Origin: SAR116 cluster bacterium AG-335-B03
Lineage (GTDB): Bacteria; Pseudomonadota; Alphaproteobacteria; Puniceispirillales; Marisalimonadaceae
Length of the DNA: 58,600 bases
Assembly: GCA_003282435.1 (NCBI GenBank)
Contig: QBZG01000007.1
Span: 1-58,600 of the forward strand
Direction: 5' to 3'
Part shown: positions 1 through 10,018 of the stretch, in pieces
Position numbering within the stretch: the first letter of the stretch is position 1
Layout of the letters: every line of letters starts with the position of its first letter
Position numbers and translations under genes: made by a program
The notes under the pieces: generated by a model
The model's input: the letters and a program-made list of their open reading frames with translations, nothing else
Told to the model about the DNA's origin: nothing
The model's database searches: none

Positions 1-1321
1 GTAGATTTCTTTTAATTGAAAATAAATTATAATTAAAAACTTCTAAATTATTAAATTTATTAAATGGATTGCTATTATTCTTTCTAAATAATTTAATTCT
101 TTTTTCAATTTCATCTCTAAAAGCCTGTTTAATATTAATATTTTCAATTAAATTAACTTTACTTCTCAAATAATCCCAAAATAAAGCATGACTTTCAGGA
201 TCATGTTCTTTAATTTTTTTTAAACCTTGCATCCATATCATGTCTAGAGCACCCATTGCTCCGTCTAAAATTTTTTCAAATTCATTTAAGCCATTTTTAT
301 TAATAAATTCTTCTGGATCAAGACGGTCTGGTAGAAAAACAAATTTTAATTTTTTATTCAATTTCAACTTTGGAAGATATTTTTCGAATACTCTTAATGT
401 GGCATTTTGACCTGCATTATCTCCGTCAAAAACCAGAAAAGCTTCATCAGATATATTAAAAATGTTTTCAATCTGATTTTCTGTTAATGCTGTGCCTAAC
501 GAAGCAACAGCAGGGTACCCATATGAAGTTAATGAAATAACATCCATATAACCTTCGCAAACAACTAATCTTTTATTATTCAGATATTTTTTTGCATTCA
601 TAACTCCAAATAATTGTTTACTCTTGTGAAATAAAAATGTTTCAGGAGAGTTCAAATATTTAGGGTTACCTTCTCCTATCAATCTACCACCAAAAGCAAT
701 TACCTTTCCTGAGTTATTTAAAATAGGAATCATAAGCCTCTGCTGAAAATAAAAAGTATGCTTTTTGTTTTGATTTTCTTTAACTAAACCAATTTCAATC
801 ATATCAGAAATAGAAAAGCCTTCTTCTTTCAAACGTGATACCAAATAATCATTCGATTTTAAATTGCCAGAATAACCTATTCTAAAATTTTGAATTATAG
901 ATTTGTTTATTCCTCTTTCGTACAAATAGTTTCTTACCTTTTCTCCAATAGGGGCATTTAGATTTTGTACATAAGAATCAGAAACCCTCTTTAAAAGATG
1001 AAGTTGATTTTTTAATTTTGGATTTTCAGAAAACGTATCATAATTATAATTTATTCCTGCTTGATCTGCCAATTTCTTCAAAGCATCTACAAAAGTTACA
1101 TTTTCCATTTCCATCAAATAAGTGAAAATGTCACCATTTTTCCCACATCCAAAACAATGAAAAAAACCTTTATCATCTGAAACATTGAAAGAAGGTGTTT
1201 TTTCTTTATGAAAAGGACATAGAGCAATGTAATTAGATTTGTCACGTCTTTTCAGAGATATATTTTTTCCAATAACCTCAGATAATCTAATTGAATTTTT
1301 GATTTCTTCTTTTATATCCAT
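1..1321 (-). CDS. dnaG: DNA primase DnaG (3' end beyond left edge)
   Basis: Makes RNA primers for DNA replication in the cytoplasm, working with the replicative helicase. I read this frame from an ATG at 1321 down to base 1 without a stop, so about 440 N-terminal residues are present and the C-terminal helicase-binding domain is lost beyond the edge. The CHC2-type zinc finger is clear: CPFHKEKTPSF with Cys35/His38, then CFGCG with Cys56/Cys59. The catalytic core follows, with a TOPRIM region carrying VCEGYMDV and FDGDNAGQNA. It lies 30 nt downstream of yqeY on the same strand, the usual alphaproteobacterial order, in which rpoD normally comes next (outside this window). The identification is certain; only the missing end is unknown. 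Confidence 0.95.
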   Translation of the reverse strand, partial: MDIKEEIKNSIRLSEVIGKNISLKRRDKSNYIALCPFHKEKTPSFNVSDDKGFFHCFGCGKNGDIFTYLMEMENVTFVDALKKLADQAGINYNYDTFSENPKLKNQLHLLKRVSDSYVQNLNAPIGEKVRNYLYERGINKSIIQNFRIGYSGNLKSNDYLVSRLKEEGFSISDMIEIGLVKENQNKKHTFYFQQRLMIPILNNSGKVIAFGGRLIGEGNPKYLNSPETFLFHKSKQLFGVMNAKKYLNNKRLVVCEGYMDVISLTSYGYPAVASLGTALTENQIENIFNISDEAFLVFDGDNAGQNATLRVFEKYLPKLKLNKKLKFVFLPDRLDPEEFINKNGLNEFEKILDGAMGALDMIWMQGLKKIKEHDPESHALFWDYLRSKVNLIENINIKQAFRDEIEKRIKLFRKNNSNPFNKFNNLEVFNYNLFSIKRNL

Positions 1322-1351
1322 TTTATACTTATTTTTTATCAATTAAATTTA

Positions 1352-1813
1352 TTAGCTAGTTAGCTTACTTTTAACGATTTTACTAACATCCCCAAAGTTC
1401 ATTTCTCCATTGTACTTTTTTTTTAATAAATTTATTACTTTACCCATATCTTTCATAGAAGAGGCTTCACATGATTTTATAGTCATATCAATAATATTGT
1501 TTATTTCTTCCTTAGATAGTTGTTTGGGTAAAAACTTGGAAATTATTTCTATTTCATTTTGTTCTTTTTTTGCTAAATCTTCTCTTTTACCCTCCAAATA
1601 CATGTCTATAGACGATTTTCTTTGTTTTATCATTGTTTGAAGAAGGGATATTATTTCTTCATCATTAATGCCTGAGTAATTTCCTTTACCTTTAGCTATT
1701 ATATCTCTATCTTTAATTGAAGCCATAACAAGTCTTAAGGCACTAATTAAATCGACATTTTTTTTTAACATTGCTTCTTTCAAATTATTTTTTATATCTT
1801 CTCTTATAGTCAT
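1352..1813 (-). CDS. yqeY: GatB/YqeY domain protein
   Basis: Protein of 153 aa made of the YqeY domain that is also found at the C-terminus of the amidotransferase subunit GatB. In GatB this helical domain contacts tRNA; the role of the stand-alone protein is not settled. The start MTIREDIKNNLKEAMLKKN, the middle RKSSIDMYLEGKREDLAKKEQNE and the C-terminal DMGKVINLLKKKYNG are all characteristic, and the length is normal for the family. It is the first gene of a yqeY-dnaG pair, divergent from carA across a 233-bp gap. This arrangement is conserved in alphaproteobacteria and supports the call. Confidence 0.9.
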   Translation of the reverse strand: MTIREDIKNNLKEAMLKKNVDLISALRLVMASIKDRDIIAKGKGNYSGINDEEIISLLQTMIKQRKSSIDMYLEGKREDLAKKEQNEIEIISKFLPKQLSKEEINNIIDMTIKSCEASSMKDMGKVINLLKKKYNGEMNFGDVSKIVKSKLTS

Positions 1814-1909
1814 TGCTTTTTCCTCAATTTTGTTATTGATGTTAAAAATATAAGTGCAAATAAAAATATATAAAATCTGTATTAATTTAACTAATTTTTT
1901 TTAATTTTA

Positions 1910-1938
1910 TTGACGAAAATAATAATACATTCTAATTA
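1910..1938 (+). promoter_or_regulatory. Possible carA promoter
   Basis: The sequence TTGACG at 1910-1915 matches the -35 consensus at five of six positions. It is followed after 17 nt by TAATTA, a poor -10 match. It lies in the 233-bp gap between yqeY and carA and would leave a leader of about 100 nt before carA. I saw no riboswitch or attenuator in that leader. AT-rich DNA yields such matches by chance, so this is tentative. Confidence 0.22.
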
Positions 1939-2046
1939 CATCTTTGATGAAAAAAATACGAAAAAATTATTTAGTTTTTATTCCCAAAATTTTATTAATA
2001 CATTATTTCTTATGCTTAAACTTGTAAGTAAAAATTAAAGGGTGGA

Positions 2047-3273
2047 ATGAAAAAATCAAATCAAAAAGAAGAATTTCCAGATAACGGTTATATTCCATTT
2101 GATTTAAACAAAATTAATAAAAAGAAATTAGATAGTATATTAATTTTAAGTGACGGTTCACATTTTTTCGGAACATCTTTTGGTTCAAAAAAAAGAAGCC
2201 TTGGCGAATTATGTTTTAATACTTCTTTTACAGGCTATCAAGAAATAGTTACAGATCCTTCTTATGCGGGTCAAATAATTACCTTTACCTTTCCTCATAT
2301 TGGAAATATAGGTTCAAATAGTTCTGATGATGAAGGACAAACTGGATCTGTGGCAGGAATTGTTGTAAGGCAACCTCCATCATCTCCATCTAATTGGCGT
2401 TCTGAAAAAAGCTTTAATGACTGGTTAATTTTTAACAACATTCCAGGGATTTCTGGGATTGACACACGCTTACTAACTAAAACTATACGCAAATATAAAA
2501 GTTGTAATGCGATGATATGTTATGATGAAAACGGTAATTTTGATTTAAATAAATTGAAATCTGAATTAAATAAACATCCTAAAATGGATGGTTTAAATCT
2601 CTCGTCTTTGGTAACTACAAAGAAGCAATATAAATTTACTGAACGTCCTCACAAATTATTATCCATAAAAAATATAGAAAATAGAAATTTTAAACCAAAA
2701 ATAGTTGTCATCGATTTTGGTGTTAAACGAAATATACTAAGGCACCTAGTAAATTTAAATGCTGATATTGTTGTGTTACCAGAAGATACAAATTTTGAAA
2801 AAATTGAAAATTTTGAACCAGATGGAATTTTCTTATCTAACGGACCAGGAGATCCTGCAGCAACAGAATCAAAATGCAGAAAACTACTTAAATCAATATT
2901 CAAATTAAATATTCCTGTTTTTGGAATATGTATTGGGCATCAATTAATTGGGTTATCTTTTGGGGCTACAACTAGTAAAATGTCTCAAGGACATAGAGGA
3001 GCTAATCACCCAGTTAAAAATTTAATAAATAACAAAGTTGAAATAACAAGCCAAAATCACGGTTATCAAATAGATATAAATTCTCTTCCTAAGTGTTTTG
3101 AAATTACTCACACTTCTTTGTTTGATAGCTCAATAGAAGGCCTAAAACATAAAGATCTTCCAATCTTTTCTGTACAATACCATCCTGAAGCCTCTCCTGG
3201 ACCAACTGAGTCTTCTTATCTGTTTGAAGAATTTTTAAATCATATAAAAGTATCAAAAAATGCCAAAACGTAG
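2047..3273 (+). CDS. carA: Carbamoyl-phosphate synthase small (glutaminase) subunit
   Basis: Hydrolyses glutamine and passes ammonia to CarB for carbamoyl phosphate, the precursor of pyrimidines and arginine. The N-terminal CPSase small-chain domain includes [16 protein letters not shown] and [19 protein letters not shown]. The C-terminal class I glutamine amidotransferase domain carries the nucleophile Cys295 in [11 protein letters not shown] and the His-Glu pair in [11 protein letters not shown]. At 408 aa it is slightly long for the family because of about 20 extra polar N-terminal residues. The ATG at 2047 follows a GGGTGG-like ribosome site closely. Its 3' end overlaps the carB start by 14 nt, which suggests translational coupling of the two subunits. 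Confidence 0.97.
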   Translation: MKKSNQKEEFPDNGYIPFDLNKINKKKLDSILILSDGSHFFGTSFGSKKRSLGELCFNTSFTGYQEIVTDPSYAGQIITFTFPHIGNIGSNSSDDEGQTGSVAGIVVRQPPSSPSNWRSEKSFNDWLIFNNIPGISGIDTRLLTKTIRKYKSCNAMICYDENGNFDLNKLKSELNKHPKMDGLNLSSLVTTKKQYKFTERPHKLLSIKNIENRNFKPKIVVIDFGVKRNILRHLVNLNADIVVLPEDTNFEKIENFEPDGIFLSNGPGDPAATESKCRKLLKSIFKLNIPVFGICIGHQLIGLSFGATTSKMSQGHRGANHPVKNLINNKVEITSQNHGYQIDINSLPKCFEITHTSLFDSSIEGLKHKDLPIFSVQYHPEASPGPTESSYLFEEFLNHIKVSKNAKT

Positions 3274-6200
3274 TGATTTAAAATCGGTTTTAATTATTGG
3301 AGCGGGTCCTATTGTTATTGGTCAAGCTTGCGAATTTGACTACTCAGGTGCTCAAGCATGTAAAGCGCTTATGGAAGAAGGTATTAGAGTAATTTTAATA
3401 AATTCTAACCCTGCCACTATTATGACAGATCCAATAATGGCTGATGCAACTTATATTGAGCCTATAGAAAAAAATACAATTGAAAAAATCATACAAATAG
3501 AAAAACCTGACGCCATTCTTCCAACTATGGGCGGACAAACAGCTTTAAATGCTACCTTGGACTTGTATAATTCAGGTATTCTTAAGAAAAATGACGTAGA
3601 AATTATTGGTGCCAAACCAGTCTCTATTAATAAAGCTGAGGATAGAGAATTATTTAAAAAGAGTATGAATAACATTGGATTAGATTCAGCAAGAGCAAAA
3701 ATTGCCAAAAATCTCGATGAGGCTAATTCAGCATTAGATTTTGTAGGATTACCAGCTATTATTAGGCCATCCTTCACCCTTGGTGGAGAAGGAGGTGGCA
3801 TAGCATATAATAAAGAAGAATTTATTGAGATTGTTTCTAATGGACTTAAATTATCTCCAAACACAGAAGTTCTTATTGAAGAGTCTCTTCTTGGCTGGAA
3901 AGAGTATGAAATGGAAGTTGTTAGAGATCATTCTGATAACTGTATAATTATATGTTCCATTGAAAATATAGATCCAATGGGCGTGCATACTGGAGATTCA
4001 ATAACTGTGGCTCCGGCACTAACTCTTTCTGACAAAGAATATCAAAAAATGCGTAATGCCAGTATTGCAGTACTTAGAGAAATTGGTGTTGATACTGGTG
4101 GATCAAATGTACAATTTGCGCTTAATCCAATTGATGGAAGATTAATTGTAATCGAAATGAACCCAAGAGTTAGTAGATCATCTGCCTTAGCTTCTAAAGC
4201 GACTGGTTTTCCTATAGCTAAAGTTGCTGCCAAACTTGCCATTGGATATAATTTAGACGAATTACAAAATGATATTACAAAATCTACACCTGCAAGTTTT
4301 GAGCCTACTATTGACTATGTGGTTACAAAAATACCTCGTTTTACATTTGAAAAGTTTCCTGGAAGTAATAATTTTTTATCAACTTCCATGAAATCTGTAG
4401 GGGAGGCAATGGCCATTGGAAGATCATTTCAAGAATCTCTTCAAAAAGCTCTTAGATCTCTAGAAACAGATTTATCTGGTTTAAATGATGTACCTTTTCC
4501 ATCTCAAAATGAAGCATTAAATGACAAAGACAATATATCTGGCTGGTTAGCTGAACAAGTTCCTGAAAGAATTTTAAGAATATCAACAGCATTAAGATGT
4601 AAAGTCTCAATTGAAGATATTTCAAAAATTACTGGATGGGATAAATGGTTTTTAGAACAAATAGCCGGTATAATAAATGTTGAGGAAAAATTAAAAGAAA
4701 ATTTATTTCCTCTAGAGGAAATATTTTTAAGAAACATAAAGTCTATGGGTTTTTCTGATAAACGTATATCAGAATTAACTAACTTAAGTGTCCAGAAAAT
4801 ATCTGAGCTTCGTTATAAACTTAAAATTTTTCCATCTTACAAGAGAGTTGATACATGTGCTGCCGAATTTTTTTCTGAAACAGCTTACTTGTATAGTTCT
4901 TATGAACAAAATAATATTAATGAATGCGAGGTTTACCCTTCAACAAAAAATAAAGTTATTATTCTTGGAGGAGGTCCAAATAGAATAGGTCAGGGTATAG
5001 AGTTTGACTATTGTTGTGTTCACGCAGCGTACAGTTTAACAGAAGAAAGCTACGAAACTATTATGATCAATTGTAACCCTGAAACAGTTTCTACTGATTA
5101 TGATACGTCCGATAAGCTATATTTTGAACCTCTAACTCATGAAGATGTTATTTCTATTATTGAAAAAGAAAATAAAAATGGAAAGGTGATTGGAGCAATA
5201 GTGCAATTAGGAGGACAAACACCTCTAAAAATTTCATCTGGTCTAGAAAAAGCAGGAATAAAGATTTTAGGAACATCTGTAAAAGCAATAGACTTAGCTG
5301 AAGATAGAAAGAGCTTTAAAGAACTACTACAAACATTAGGACTTAATCAGCCATTAAATGATGTTGCAAGTAGTAAAAACGAGGCTATTGAAATAGCTAA
5401 TAAAATTGGTTTTCCAGTTGTGATAAGACCTAGTTATGTTCTTGGTGGTCGTGCTATGGAAATAGTATATAATAATGACCAGTTGCGAATATATATAAAT
5501 GACGCTGTAAAAGTATCTGGAAATAATCCTGTACTCATAGATAGTTTTTTAAAAAACGCAATTGAAGTTGATGTTGACGCTATATCTGATGGAGAAGAAA
5601 CATTTATTGCAGGCATTATGGAACATATAGAGGAAGCAGGCATACATTCTGGTGATTCAGCTTGTGCTCTTCCGCCTCAAACCCTAGATAAACAAATTAT
5701 TAACGAAATAATTTTACAAACTAAAAAACTTGCTAAAGGATTAAATGTCATTGGTTTTATTAATATACAATTCGCAATTCAAAGTAATAAAATTTTTATA
5801 CTAGAGGTAAATCCCAGAGGTAGCAGAACCATCCCTTTCGTTGCTAAATCAACTGGTATTCCTCTTGTAAAAATAGCATCGCAAATTATGATAGGAAAAA
5901 AATTGTCTGATTTTAAACTTACCCAAAATAAAATGAAACACATATCTGTAAAAGAAGCTGTTTTTCCTTTTGCAAGGTTCCCAGGAACAGATGTAATTCT
6001 GGGACCAGAAATGAAGTCTACTGGTGAAGTCATGGGAATAGGATCAACTTTTGGTGAAGCTTTTGCAAAAAGTCAGCTTGGTGCAAACATTAATTTACCA
6101 CTAAAAGGTCAAGTTTTTATTTCCATCAAGGATGATGATAAAAAAAACATTATTGCAATTGCAAAAGACTTTGAAAATTTAGGTTTCAAAATATGCGCTA

Positions 6201-6499
6201 CAAGTGGAACAGCTAAGAAATTAAATGATAATAAGGTTGATACTAAATATATTAAAAAAGTAATTGAGGGTAGACCAAATGCAGTTGATTCAATGTTATC
6301 TAAAGAAATACAGCTTGTTATTAATACTGCAGAAGGAACAAATTCAATTAAAGACAGTTTCTCTCTAAGACAAACTGCACTTATAAATAAAATACCTTAT
6401 TATACTACTCTGCAAGGTGCTAAAGCAGCCGCATTAGCTATAAAATCCATAAAAAGTAAACATTTAAAAATCAAATCCCTTCAATCATACTTTGAATAG
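3260..6499 (+). CDS. carB: Carbamoyl-phosphate synthase large subunit
   Basis: Synthesises carbamoyl phosphate from bicarbonate, ATP and the ammonia supplied by CarA. The 1079-aa length matches the family. Two homologous ATP-grasp halves are visible: the first begins [20 protein letters not shown] and contains [10 protein letters not shown], the second begins [20 protein letters not shown] and contains [16 protein letters not shown]-terminal MGS-like allosteric domain follows ([31 protein letters not shown]). The ATG at 3260 lies inside the end of carA in another frame, and [16 protein letters not shown] is the classical N-terminus, so the start is secure. No truncation is visible. Confidence 0.97.
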   Translation: MPKRSDLKSVLIIGAGPIVIGQACEFDYSGAQACKALMEEGIRVILINSNPATIMTDPIMADATYIEPIEKNTIEKIIQIEKPDAILPTMGGQTALNATLDLYNSGILKKNDVEIIGAKPVSINKAEDRELFKKSMNNIGLDSARAKIAKNLDEANSALDFVGLPAIIRPSFTLGGEGGGIAYNKEEFIEIVSNGLKLSPNTEVLIEESLLGWKEYEMEVVRDHSDNCIIICSIENIDPMGVHTGDSITVAPALTLSDKEYQKMRNASIAVLREIGVDTGGSNVQFALNPIDGRLIVIEMNPRVSRSSALASKATGFPIAKVAAKLAIGYNLDELQNDITKSTPASFEPTIDYVVTKIPRFTFEKFPGSNNFLSTSMKSVGEAMAIGRSFQESLQKALRSLETDLSGLNDVPFPSQNEALNDKDNISGWLAEQVPERILRISTALRCKVSIEDISKITGWDKWFLEQIAGIINVEEKLKENLFPLEEIFLRNIKSMGFSDKRISELTNLSVQKISELRYKLKIFPSYKRVDTCAAEFFSETAYLYSSYEQNNINECEVYPSTKNKVIILGGGPNRIGQGIEFDYCCVHAAYSLTEESYETIMINCNPETVSTDYDTSDKLYFEPLTHEDVISIIEKENKNGKVIGAIVQLGGQTPLKISSGLEKAGIKILGTSVKAIDLAEDRKSFKELLQTLGLNQPLNDVASSKNEAIEIANKIGFPVVIRPSYVLGGRAMEIVYNNDQLRIYINDAVKVSGNNPVLIDSFLKNAIEVDVDAISDGEETFIAGIMEHIEEAGIHSGDSACALPPQTLDKQIINEIILQTKKLAKGLNVIGFINIQFAIQSNKIFILEVNPRGSRTIPFVAKSTGIPLVKIASQIMIGKKLSDFKLTQNKMKHISVKEAVFPFARFPGTDVILGPEMKSTGEVMGIGSTFGEAFAKSQLGANINLPLKGQVFISIKDDDKKNIIAIAKDFENLGFKICATSGTAKKLNDNKVDTKYIKKVIEGRPNAVDSMLSKEIQLVINTAEGTNSIKDSFSLRQTALINKIPYYTTLQGAKAAALAIKSIKSKHLKIKSLQSYFE

Positions 6500-6519
6500 T
6501 GTATAATTTGTATTATAAG
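6491..6519 (+). promoter_or_regulatory. Possible greA promoter
   Basis: TTTGAA at 6491-6496 and TATAAG at 6514-6519 are separated by 17 nt just before greA. A perfect TATAAT also occurs at 6502-6507, immediately after the carB stop. Either could act as a -10 element giving greA its own transcript in addition to readthrough from carAB. This rests on base pattern only. Confidence 0.3.
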
Positions 6520-6555
6520 TTTAGAAGATGATTGATTTTTTTTGGAAAATTTAAT

Positions 6556-7035
6556 ATGGACAAAATACCATTTACATTATCTGGGCTTGAAAAGATTAAA
6601 TCTGAACTTAGTGATTTAAAAAAATCTGATCGACCTAAAGTAATACAAGCAATTGCCGTTGCTAGAGAACACGGTGATCTTAAAGAAAATGCTGAATACC
6701 ACGCTGCAAAAGATAAACAATCATTCATTGAAGGAAGAATTACAGAACTCGAGGATGTAACTAGTAGAGCCGAAGTAATAAATCTTAGTAAATTATCAGG
6801 TGAAACTGTAACTTTTGGGACTAAAGTCAAAATCTTAGATGAAGAGAATAATCAGGAAATAGATTATCAAATAGTGGGACCATATGAAGCTAATCTGGAG
6901 TTAAAACTCATATCAACAGCTTCACCAATAGCTAAAGCATTAATAGGCAAAGAAGAAGGTGCATCCGTTGTTGTTTCCACTCCTGGTGGAACTAAACATT
7001 ATGAGATATTGTCAATCGAGGTTATTCCGACATAA
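6556..7035 (+). CDS. greA: Transcription elongation factor GreA
   Basis: Rescues backtracked RNA polymerase by stimulating cleavage of the nascent transcript. The N-terminal coiled coil carries the GreA signature, with SDRPKVIQAIAVAREHGDLKENAEYHAAKD and its acidic tip residues; the C-terminal FKBP-like domain includes FGTKVKILDEENNQ and SPIAKALIGKEEG. The frame is open upstream to a TTG at 6532, but the ATG at 6556 gives MDKIPFTLSGLEKIK, the normal N-terminus, and a normal length of 159 aa, so I chose it. The gene overlaps the tail of the oppositely oriented lrp-type gene by 14 nt. Confidence 0.95.
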   Translation: MDKIPFTLSGLEKIKSELSDLKKSDRPKVIQAIAVAREHGDLKENAEYHAAKDKQSFIEGRITELEDVTSRAEVINLSKLSGETVTFGTKVKILDEENNQEIDYQIVGPYEANLELKLISTASPIAKALIGKEEGASVVVSTPGGTKHYEILSIEVIPT

Positions 7036-7510
7036 TTTCAAATGGAATTTCTGGTAAACTTTTGATACTTCTTATATTTAATGAAGTTTTAACATTACTA
7101 ACTTTAGGAGCTTGAGTAAGATTTTTTGTTAAGAATATTTGAAAATGATCCCAGTCTTTAGCAACAATTTTTAAGAGGAAATCAACTTCTCCAACAAGCA
7201 TATAACACTCTCTTACTTCAGGAAAAAGAGAGATGTAATTTTCAAAAATTTTTAGATCAGTTTCAGCTTGACTTTCAAGTCCCACATGAGCAAAAACTGT
7301 CACTTTAAAACCTAAGAGTTCTGGGTTTAAAATAGCGTTATAACCTCGAATGAAATTCCTCTTCTCTAAAGATTTAACTCGTCTTAAGCATGAAGGGGGA
7401 GAAATGTTAACTATATGAGCTAGTTCTACATTACTGATTTTACCATTTTTTTGTAATTCGCTTAGTATCGAAAGATCAATACTATCCAGCTTAGTTTTTT
7501 CGTTTTTCAT
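7022..7510 (-). CDS. Lrp/AsnC-family transcriptional regulator (first copy)
   Basis: DNA-binding regulator of 162 aa that probably responds to an amino acid. An N-terminal winged helix-turn-helix (about residues 8-60) contains SNVELAHIVNISPPSCLRRVKSLE, and a C-terminal RAM/ligand domain follows (VTVFAHVGL, CYMLVGEVDFLLKIVAKD). The recognition helix CLRRVKSLE is identical to that of the second Lrp-type gene in this window at 53,044. It is divergent from the ELM1-like gene over a 123-bp gap holding a palindrome, so that gene or the regulator itself is a plausible target. The effector cannot be predicted. Confidence 0.9.
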   Translation of the reverse strand: MKNEKTKLDSIDLSILSELQKNGKISNVELAHIVNISPPSCLRRVKSLEKRNFIRGYNAILNPELLGFKVTVFAHVGLESQAETDLKIFENYISLFPEVRECYMLVGEVDFLLKIVAKDWDHFQIFLTKNLTQAPKVSNVKTSLNIRSIKSLPEIPFEIMSE

Positions 7511-7548
7511 TTTATTAATATTTCTTTATAGTATTTGGTAAATAAATT

Positions 7549-7561
7549 GTAATAATATTAC
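7549..7561. promoter_or_regulatory. Palindrome, possible Lrp operator
   Basis: GTAATAATATTAC is a perfect 13-nt palindrome with 6-bp arms around a central A. It sits in the gap between the divergent Lrp-type gene and the ELM1-like gene, next to a TATAAT at 7563-7568. Lrp-family proteins bind AT-rich imperfect palindromes and usually control themselves. A palindrome of the same layout lies beside the second Lrp-type gene. The site is inferred, and its arms are low in complexity. Confidence 0.35.
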
Positions 7562-7633
7562 TATAATGAGTACATATATACAATTTTATTTCAGAAAATA
7601 ATTTAATTATAGAATATAATAAATTTTAGTGAG

Positions 7634-8602
7634 TTGACGTTGAAAAAATCAACAAAAATCGATGCTTGGGTAATAAGCGATGGATCAAAAGGAATGGAAA
7701 ATCAGTCTCTAGCACTTGCCAAATTATTGAACATAAATTTTGAATTAGTTAAATACAATCCACCTTATTTTTTAAAAAAGTTTCCATTAATCACAAAATT
7801 ATTTATTTCTTCTGTTAAAGACCATTTGCTGAAAAATAAATCTCCACCTTCTTTTATAATTACAACCGGCAAACGAATGGCTGGAGTTTCAATTGCTTTA
7901 AAATTTATTCTGAAAGATAAAGTTAAAAATATTCATATTCAAAACCCAAAATTACCTTTTGAATATTTTGATTTATTACTTATTCCAGAACACGACAACA
8001 TAACTGCCAAAAATGTTATACAAACTAAAGGGGCACTTACTTTCTTTAATTTTAATGAATTAAATAAATTTCAAGAAAGAGAAATAAACTTGATAAAAGG
8101 AAGTAAAAAAAATCTTGTTCTTTTGATGATTGGCGGGAATAGTAAAAGATACAAACCTAAGAATTGTGATTATTATTATTTAAGCATGAAAATACTTGAA
8201 GCGACAAAAAATCTTAACTGTAAGTTACTTGTTTTGCTTTCTAGACGTACACCTTTAAAGGCTGCTAAAATTTTAAATTATTCATTTATAAAACATGATG
8301 AAAATTTTCAAATAGTAACTTCAACTGAACAAAACCCTTATCCAGAAATTTTGCAAATAGCCGATTATATTATAGTAACAAGCGATAGTGTTAATATGGT
8401 TTCAGAAACTGCAACATTACCTATACCTTTATTTGTATCAAAGTTCTCAAAAGAAACTGGTAAAATTTCTAATTTCTTAAAAAATCTTGAAGACCTAGGA
8501 ATTTTAAAAAAATTTGAAGGACAATTATTTCATTATTACAAAAATACATTGAAAACCAATCAGGAAACTATTTTAAAAGTTAACAAGCTTTTGGGACTCT
8601 AA
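7634..8602 (+). CDS. ELM1/GtrOC1 family (DUF1022-type) putative glycosyltransferase-like protein
   Basis: Protein of 322 aa resembling the family named after plant mitochondrial fission factor ELM1 (COG3660), common in alphaproteobacteria and of unknown biochemical role. The family start DAWVISDGSKGMENQSLALAKLL is clear. Further conserved parts are PSFIITTGKRMAGVSIALK, IHIQNPKLPFEYFDLLLIPEHD, LMIGGNSKRY and IIVTSDSVNMVSETATL, which resemble a GT-B sugar-nucleotide fold. Initiation is unclear: TTG at 7634 or TTG at 7640, neither with a strong ribosome site, though GTGAG is better spaced for 7640. The last 30 nt overlap the oppositely oriented selO gene. Confidence 0.75.
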   Translation: MTLKKSTKIDAWVISDGSKGMENQSLALAKLLNINFELVKYNPPYFLKKFPLITKLFISSVKDHLLKNKSPPSFIITTGKRMAGVSIALKFILKDKVKNIHIQNPKLPFEYFDLLLIPEHDNITAKNVIQTKGALTFFNFNELNKFQEREINLIKGSKKNLVLLMIGGNSKRYKPKNCDYYYLSMKILEATKNLNCKLLVLLSRRTPLKAAKILNYSFIKHDENFQIVTSTEQNPYPEILQIADYIIVTSDSVNMVSETATLPIPLFVSKFSKETGKISNFLKNLEDLGILKKFEGQLFHYYKNTLKTNQETILKVNKLLGL

Positions 8603-10000
8603 TGAGTTACCTAATTTTCTGACTTTGCTAATTTTTTTCTCTAATAGTTCCCAATTATTATTTTTATTAATTTCCTCCCATATTTGCTCCACTTCTTCTA
8701 TGAGCATATTTTCTCTATTATTATTTATTAATTTTCTTTTTTCTAAAGCTCCTTTAGATGATTGGCTGTCTTTAAGAATATCAGTAATTTTCAAAAATCC
8801 TTCAACCTTGTATTTATTTCCATAATTAGTCTTCAAACAGTCTTTTACTGCTTCTTTGCCACCGAAGAAATCATAGAAAAAGGATGCAAATTCTATTTTA
8901 TGTTTTTCACTTTCGTTTAACAAAACATTTATAATCTCATTTAGGCTTTTAGCATCTATATCTTGTATTCCAATTCTCCAACAAAAATGTCTTTTAAGAG
9001 ATAAGTGAAAAGTTGTGGAAAATTCGTTTAATATTTCAATAATTCTTTTTTCATTAATTAACTTATTGAAACTTTTACCTAACTGAGTTAAAGCCCACAA
9101 TGCTGCTTCTGGCTGCCTGCCAAATGAATACCTGCCATTGTAATCAAAATAAGCCGCAGTAAAATTTTGATTTGCATATTGTATGAATCTCCATGGACCA
9201 AAATCAAAAACTTCACCAGTTACATTAAAGTTGTCCGTATTCAAGACACCATGTACAAAACCTGAAATTATAATTTTACCCATTGAGTTAGCAATGTTTT
9301 TTACACATTCTAAAAAAATTGTCTCTATAAAAACATCACGTTTACTACTTTTATTAATATGAGTGAAATAATTATCTCTTAAATAATCTATTAGTATTTC
9401 GAGATTATCTTGTTGATTTAAATAGGCTAATCTTTGAAAAGTACCAATTCTTATATGACCATTACTTCTTCTGACTAAAACTGCAGATCTAGTCGGAGAT
9501 GGCTCGTCATTTCTATGAAGTTTCTCTTCTGTTTCAATTATAGATAAAGTTTGACTAGTTGCCACACCTAAAGCAGATAAAAACTCTGTAGCTAATAATT
9601 CACGAATTGCTCCTTTCAATGTAAGTCTTCCATCCCCTCCTCTACTATATTTTGTCTGTCCAGATCCTTTTGTTCCTAGATCCCATAAATTTTTATTCTT
9701 GTCTAAAAATTGTGCTAATAGAAAACCTCTTCCATCGCCCAATTCAGAATTGTAATGTCCAAATTGATGACCATGATATTTTAAAGCCAAGGGATCATGA
9801 TTTACTCCAGGATATTTAGAAAATTTCCCAAAATAATCTATCCATTCATCATCTGACAGGTCATCAAAACCAATTAGTTTAGCAGCCCTATCATTTCTAA
9901 ATCTTAAAATATGATTTGGAAACATCGCTGGTTTAGCAATATCATAAAATGCGTTACCTAAGCTAAAATGATTATTCATAACTTTAGAATTATTTTTCAT
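8573..10000 (-). CDS. selO: Protein adenylyltransferase SelO (YdiU)
   Basis: Pseudokinase-fold enzyme that transfers AMP to proteins, linked in characterised members to the oxidative stress response. Characteristic segments: NALAFRNDR-type start (FRNDRAAKLIGF), YHGHQFGHYNSELGDGRGFLLAQ, GSGQTKYSRGGDGRLTLKGAIREL, RTSAVLVRRS-like region, and HGVLNTDNFNVTGEVFDFGPW. The 475-aa length is normal. The last residues contain no cysteine, so a redox switch using a C-terminal Cys, known in some members, is probably absent. It follows msrP on the same strand after 18 nt, so it is likely co-transcribed with that repair enzyme. The start is ATG at 10000; Met8 is an alternative. Confidence 0.92.
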   Translation of the reverse strand: MKNNSKVMNNHFSLGNAFYDIAKPAMFPNHILRFRNDRAAKLIGFDDLSDDEWIDYFGKFSKYPGVNHDPLALKYHGHQFGHYNSELGDGRGFLLAQFLDKNKNLWDLGTKGSGQTKYSRGGDGRLTLKGAIRELLATEFLSALGVATSQTLSIIETEEKLHRNDEPSPTRSAVLVRRSNGHIRIGTFQRLAYLNQQDNLEILIDYLRDNYFTHINKSSKRDVFIETIFLECVKNIANSMGKIIISGFVHGVLNTDNFNVTGEVFDFGPWRFIQYANQNFTAAYFDYNGRYSFGRQPEAALWALTQLGKSFNKLINEKRIIEILNEFSTTFHLSLKRHFCWRIGIQDIDAKSLNEIINVLLNESEKHKIEFASFFYDFFGGKEAVKDCLKTNYGNKYKVEGFLKITDILKDSQSSKGALEKRKLINNNRENMLIEEVEQIWEEINKNNNWELLEKKISKVRKLGNSLESQKLVNF

Positions 10001-10018
10001 AAACAGATTTACATTCGT

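Noticed and set aside
1410-1640. Open frame on the plus strand inside yqeY
   Set aside because: It is the antisense shadow of the yqeY coding frame, hydrophobic and Phe/Ile-rich, with no ribosome site; yqeY itself is unmistakable.
1814-2046. tRNA gene, riboswitch or attenuator in the longest gap
   Set aside because: No tRNA-like arms or TTCGAATCC-type T-loop and no convincing stem with a T-tract; only ordinary AT-rich divergent promoter DNA.
3451-3864. 137-aa minus-strand open frame inside carB
   Set aside because: Antisense to the conserved ATP-grasp region of CarB; such frames arise from codon bias and have no independent support.
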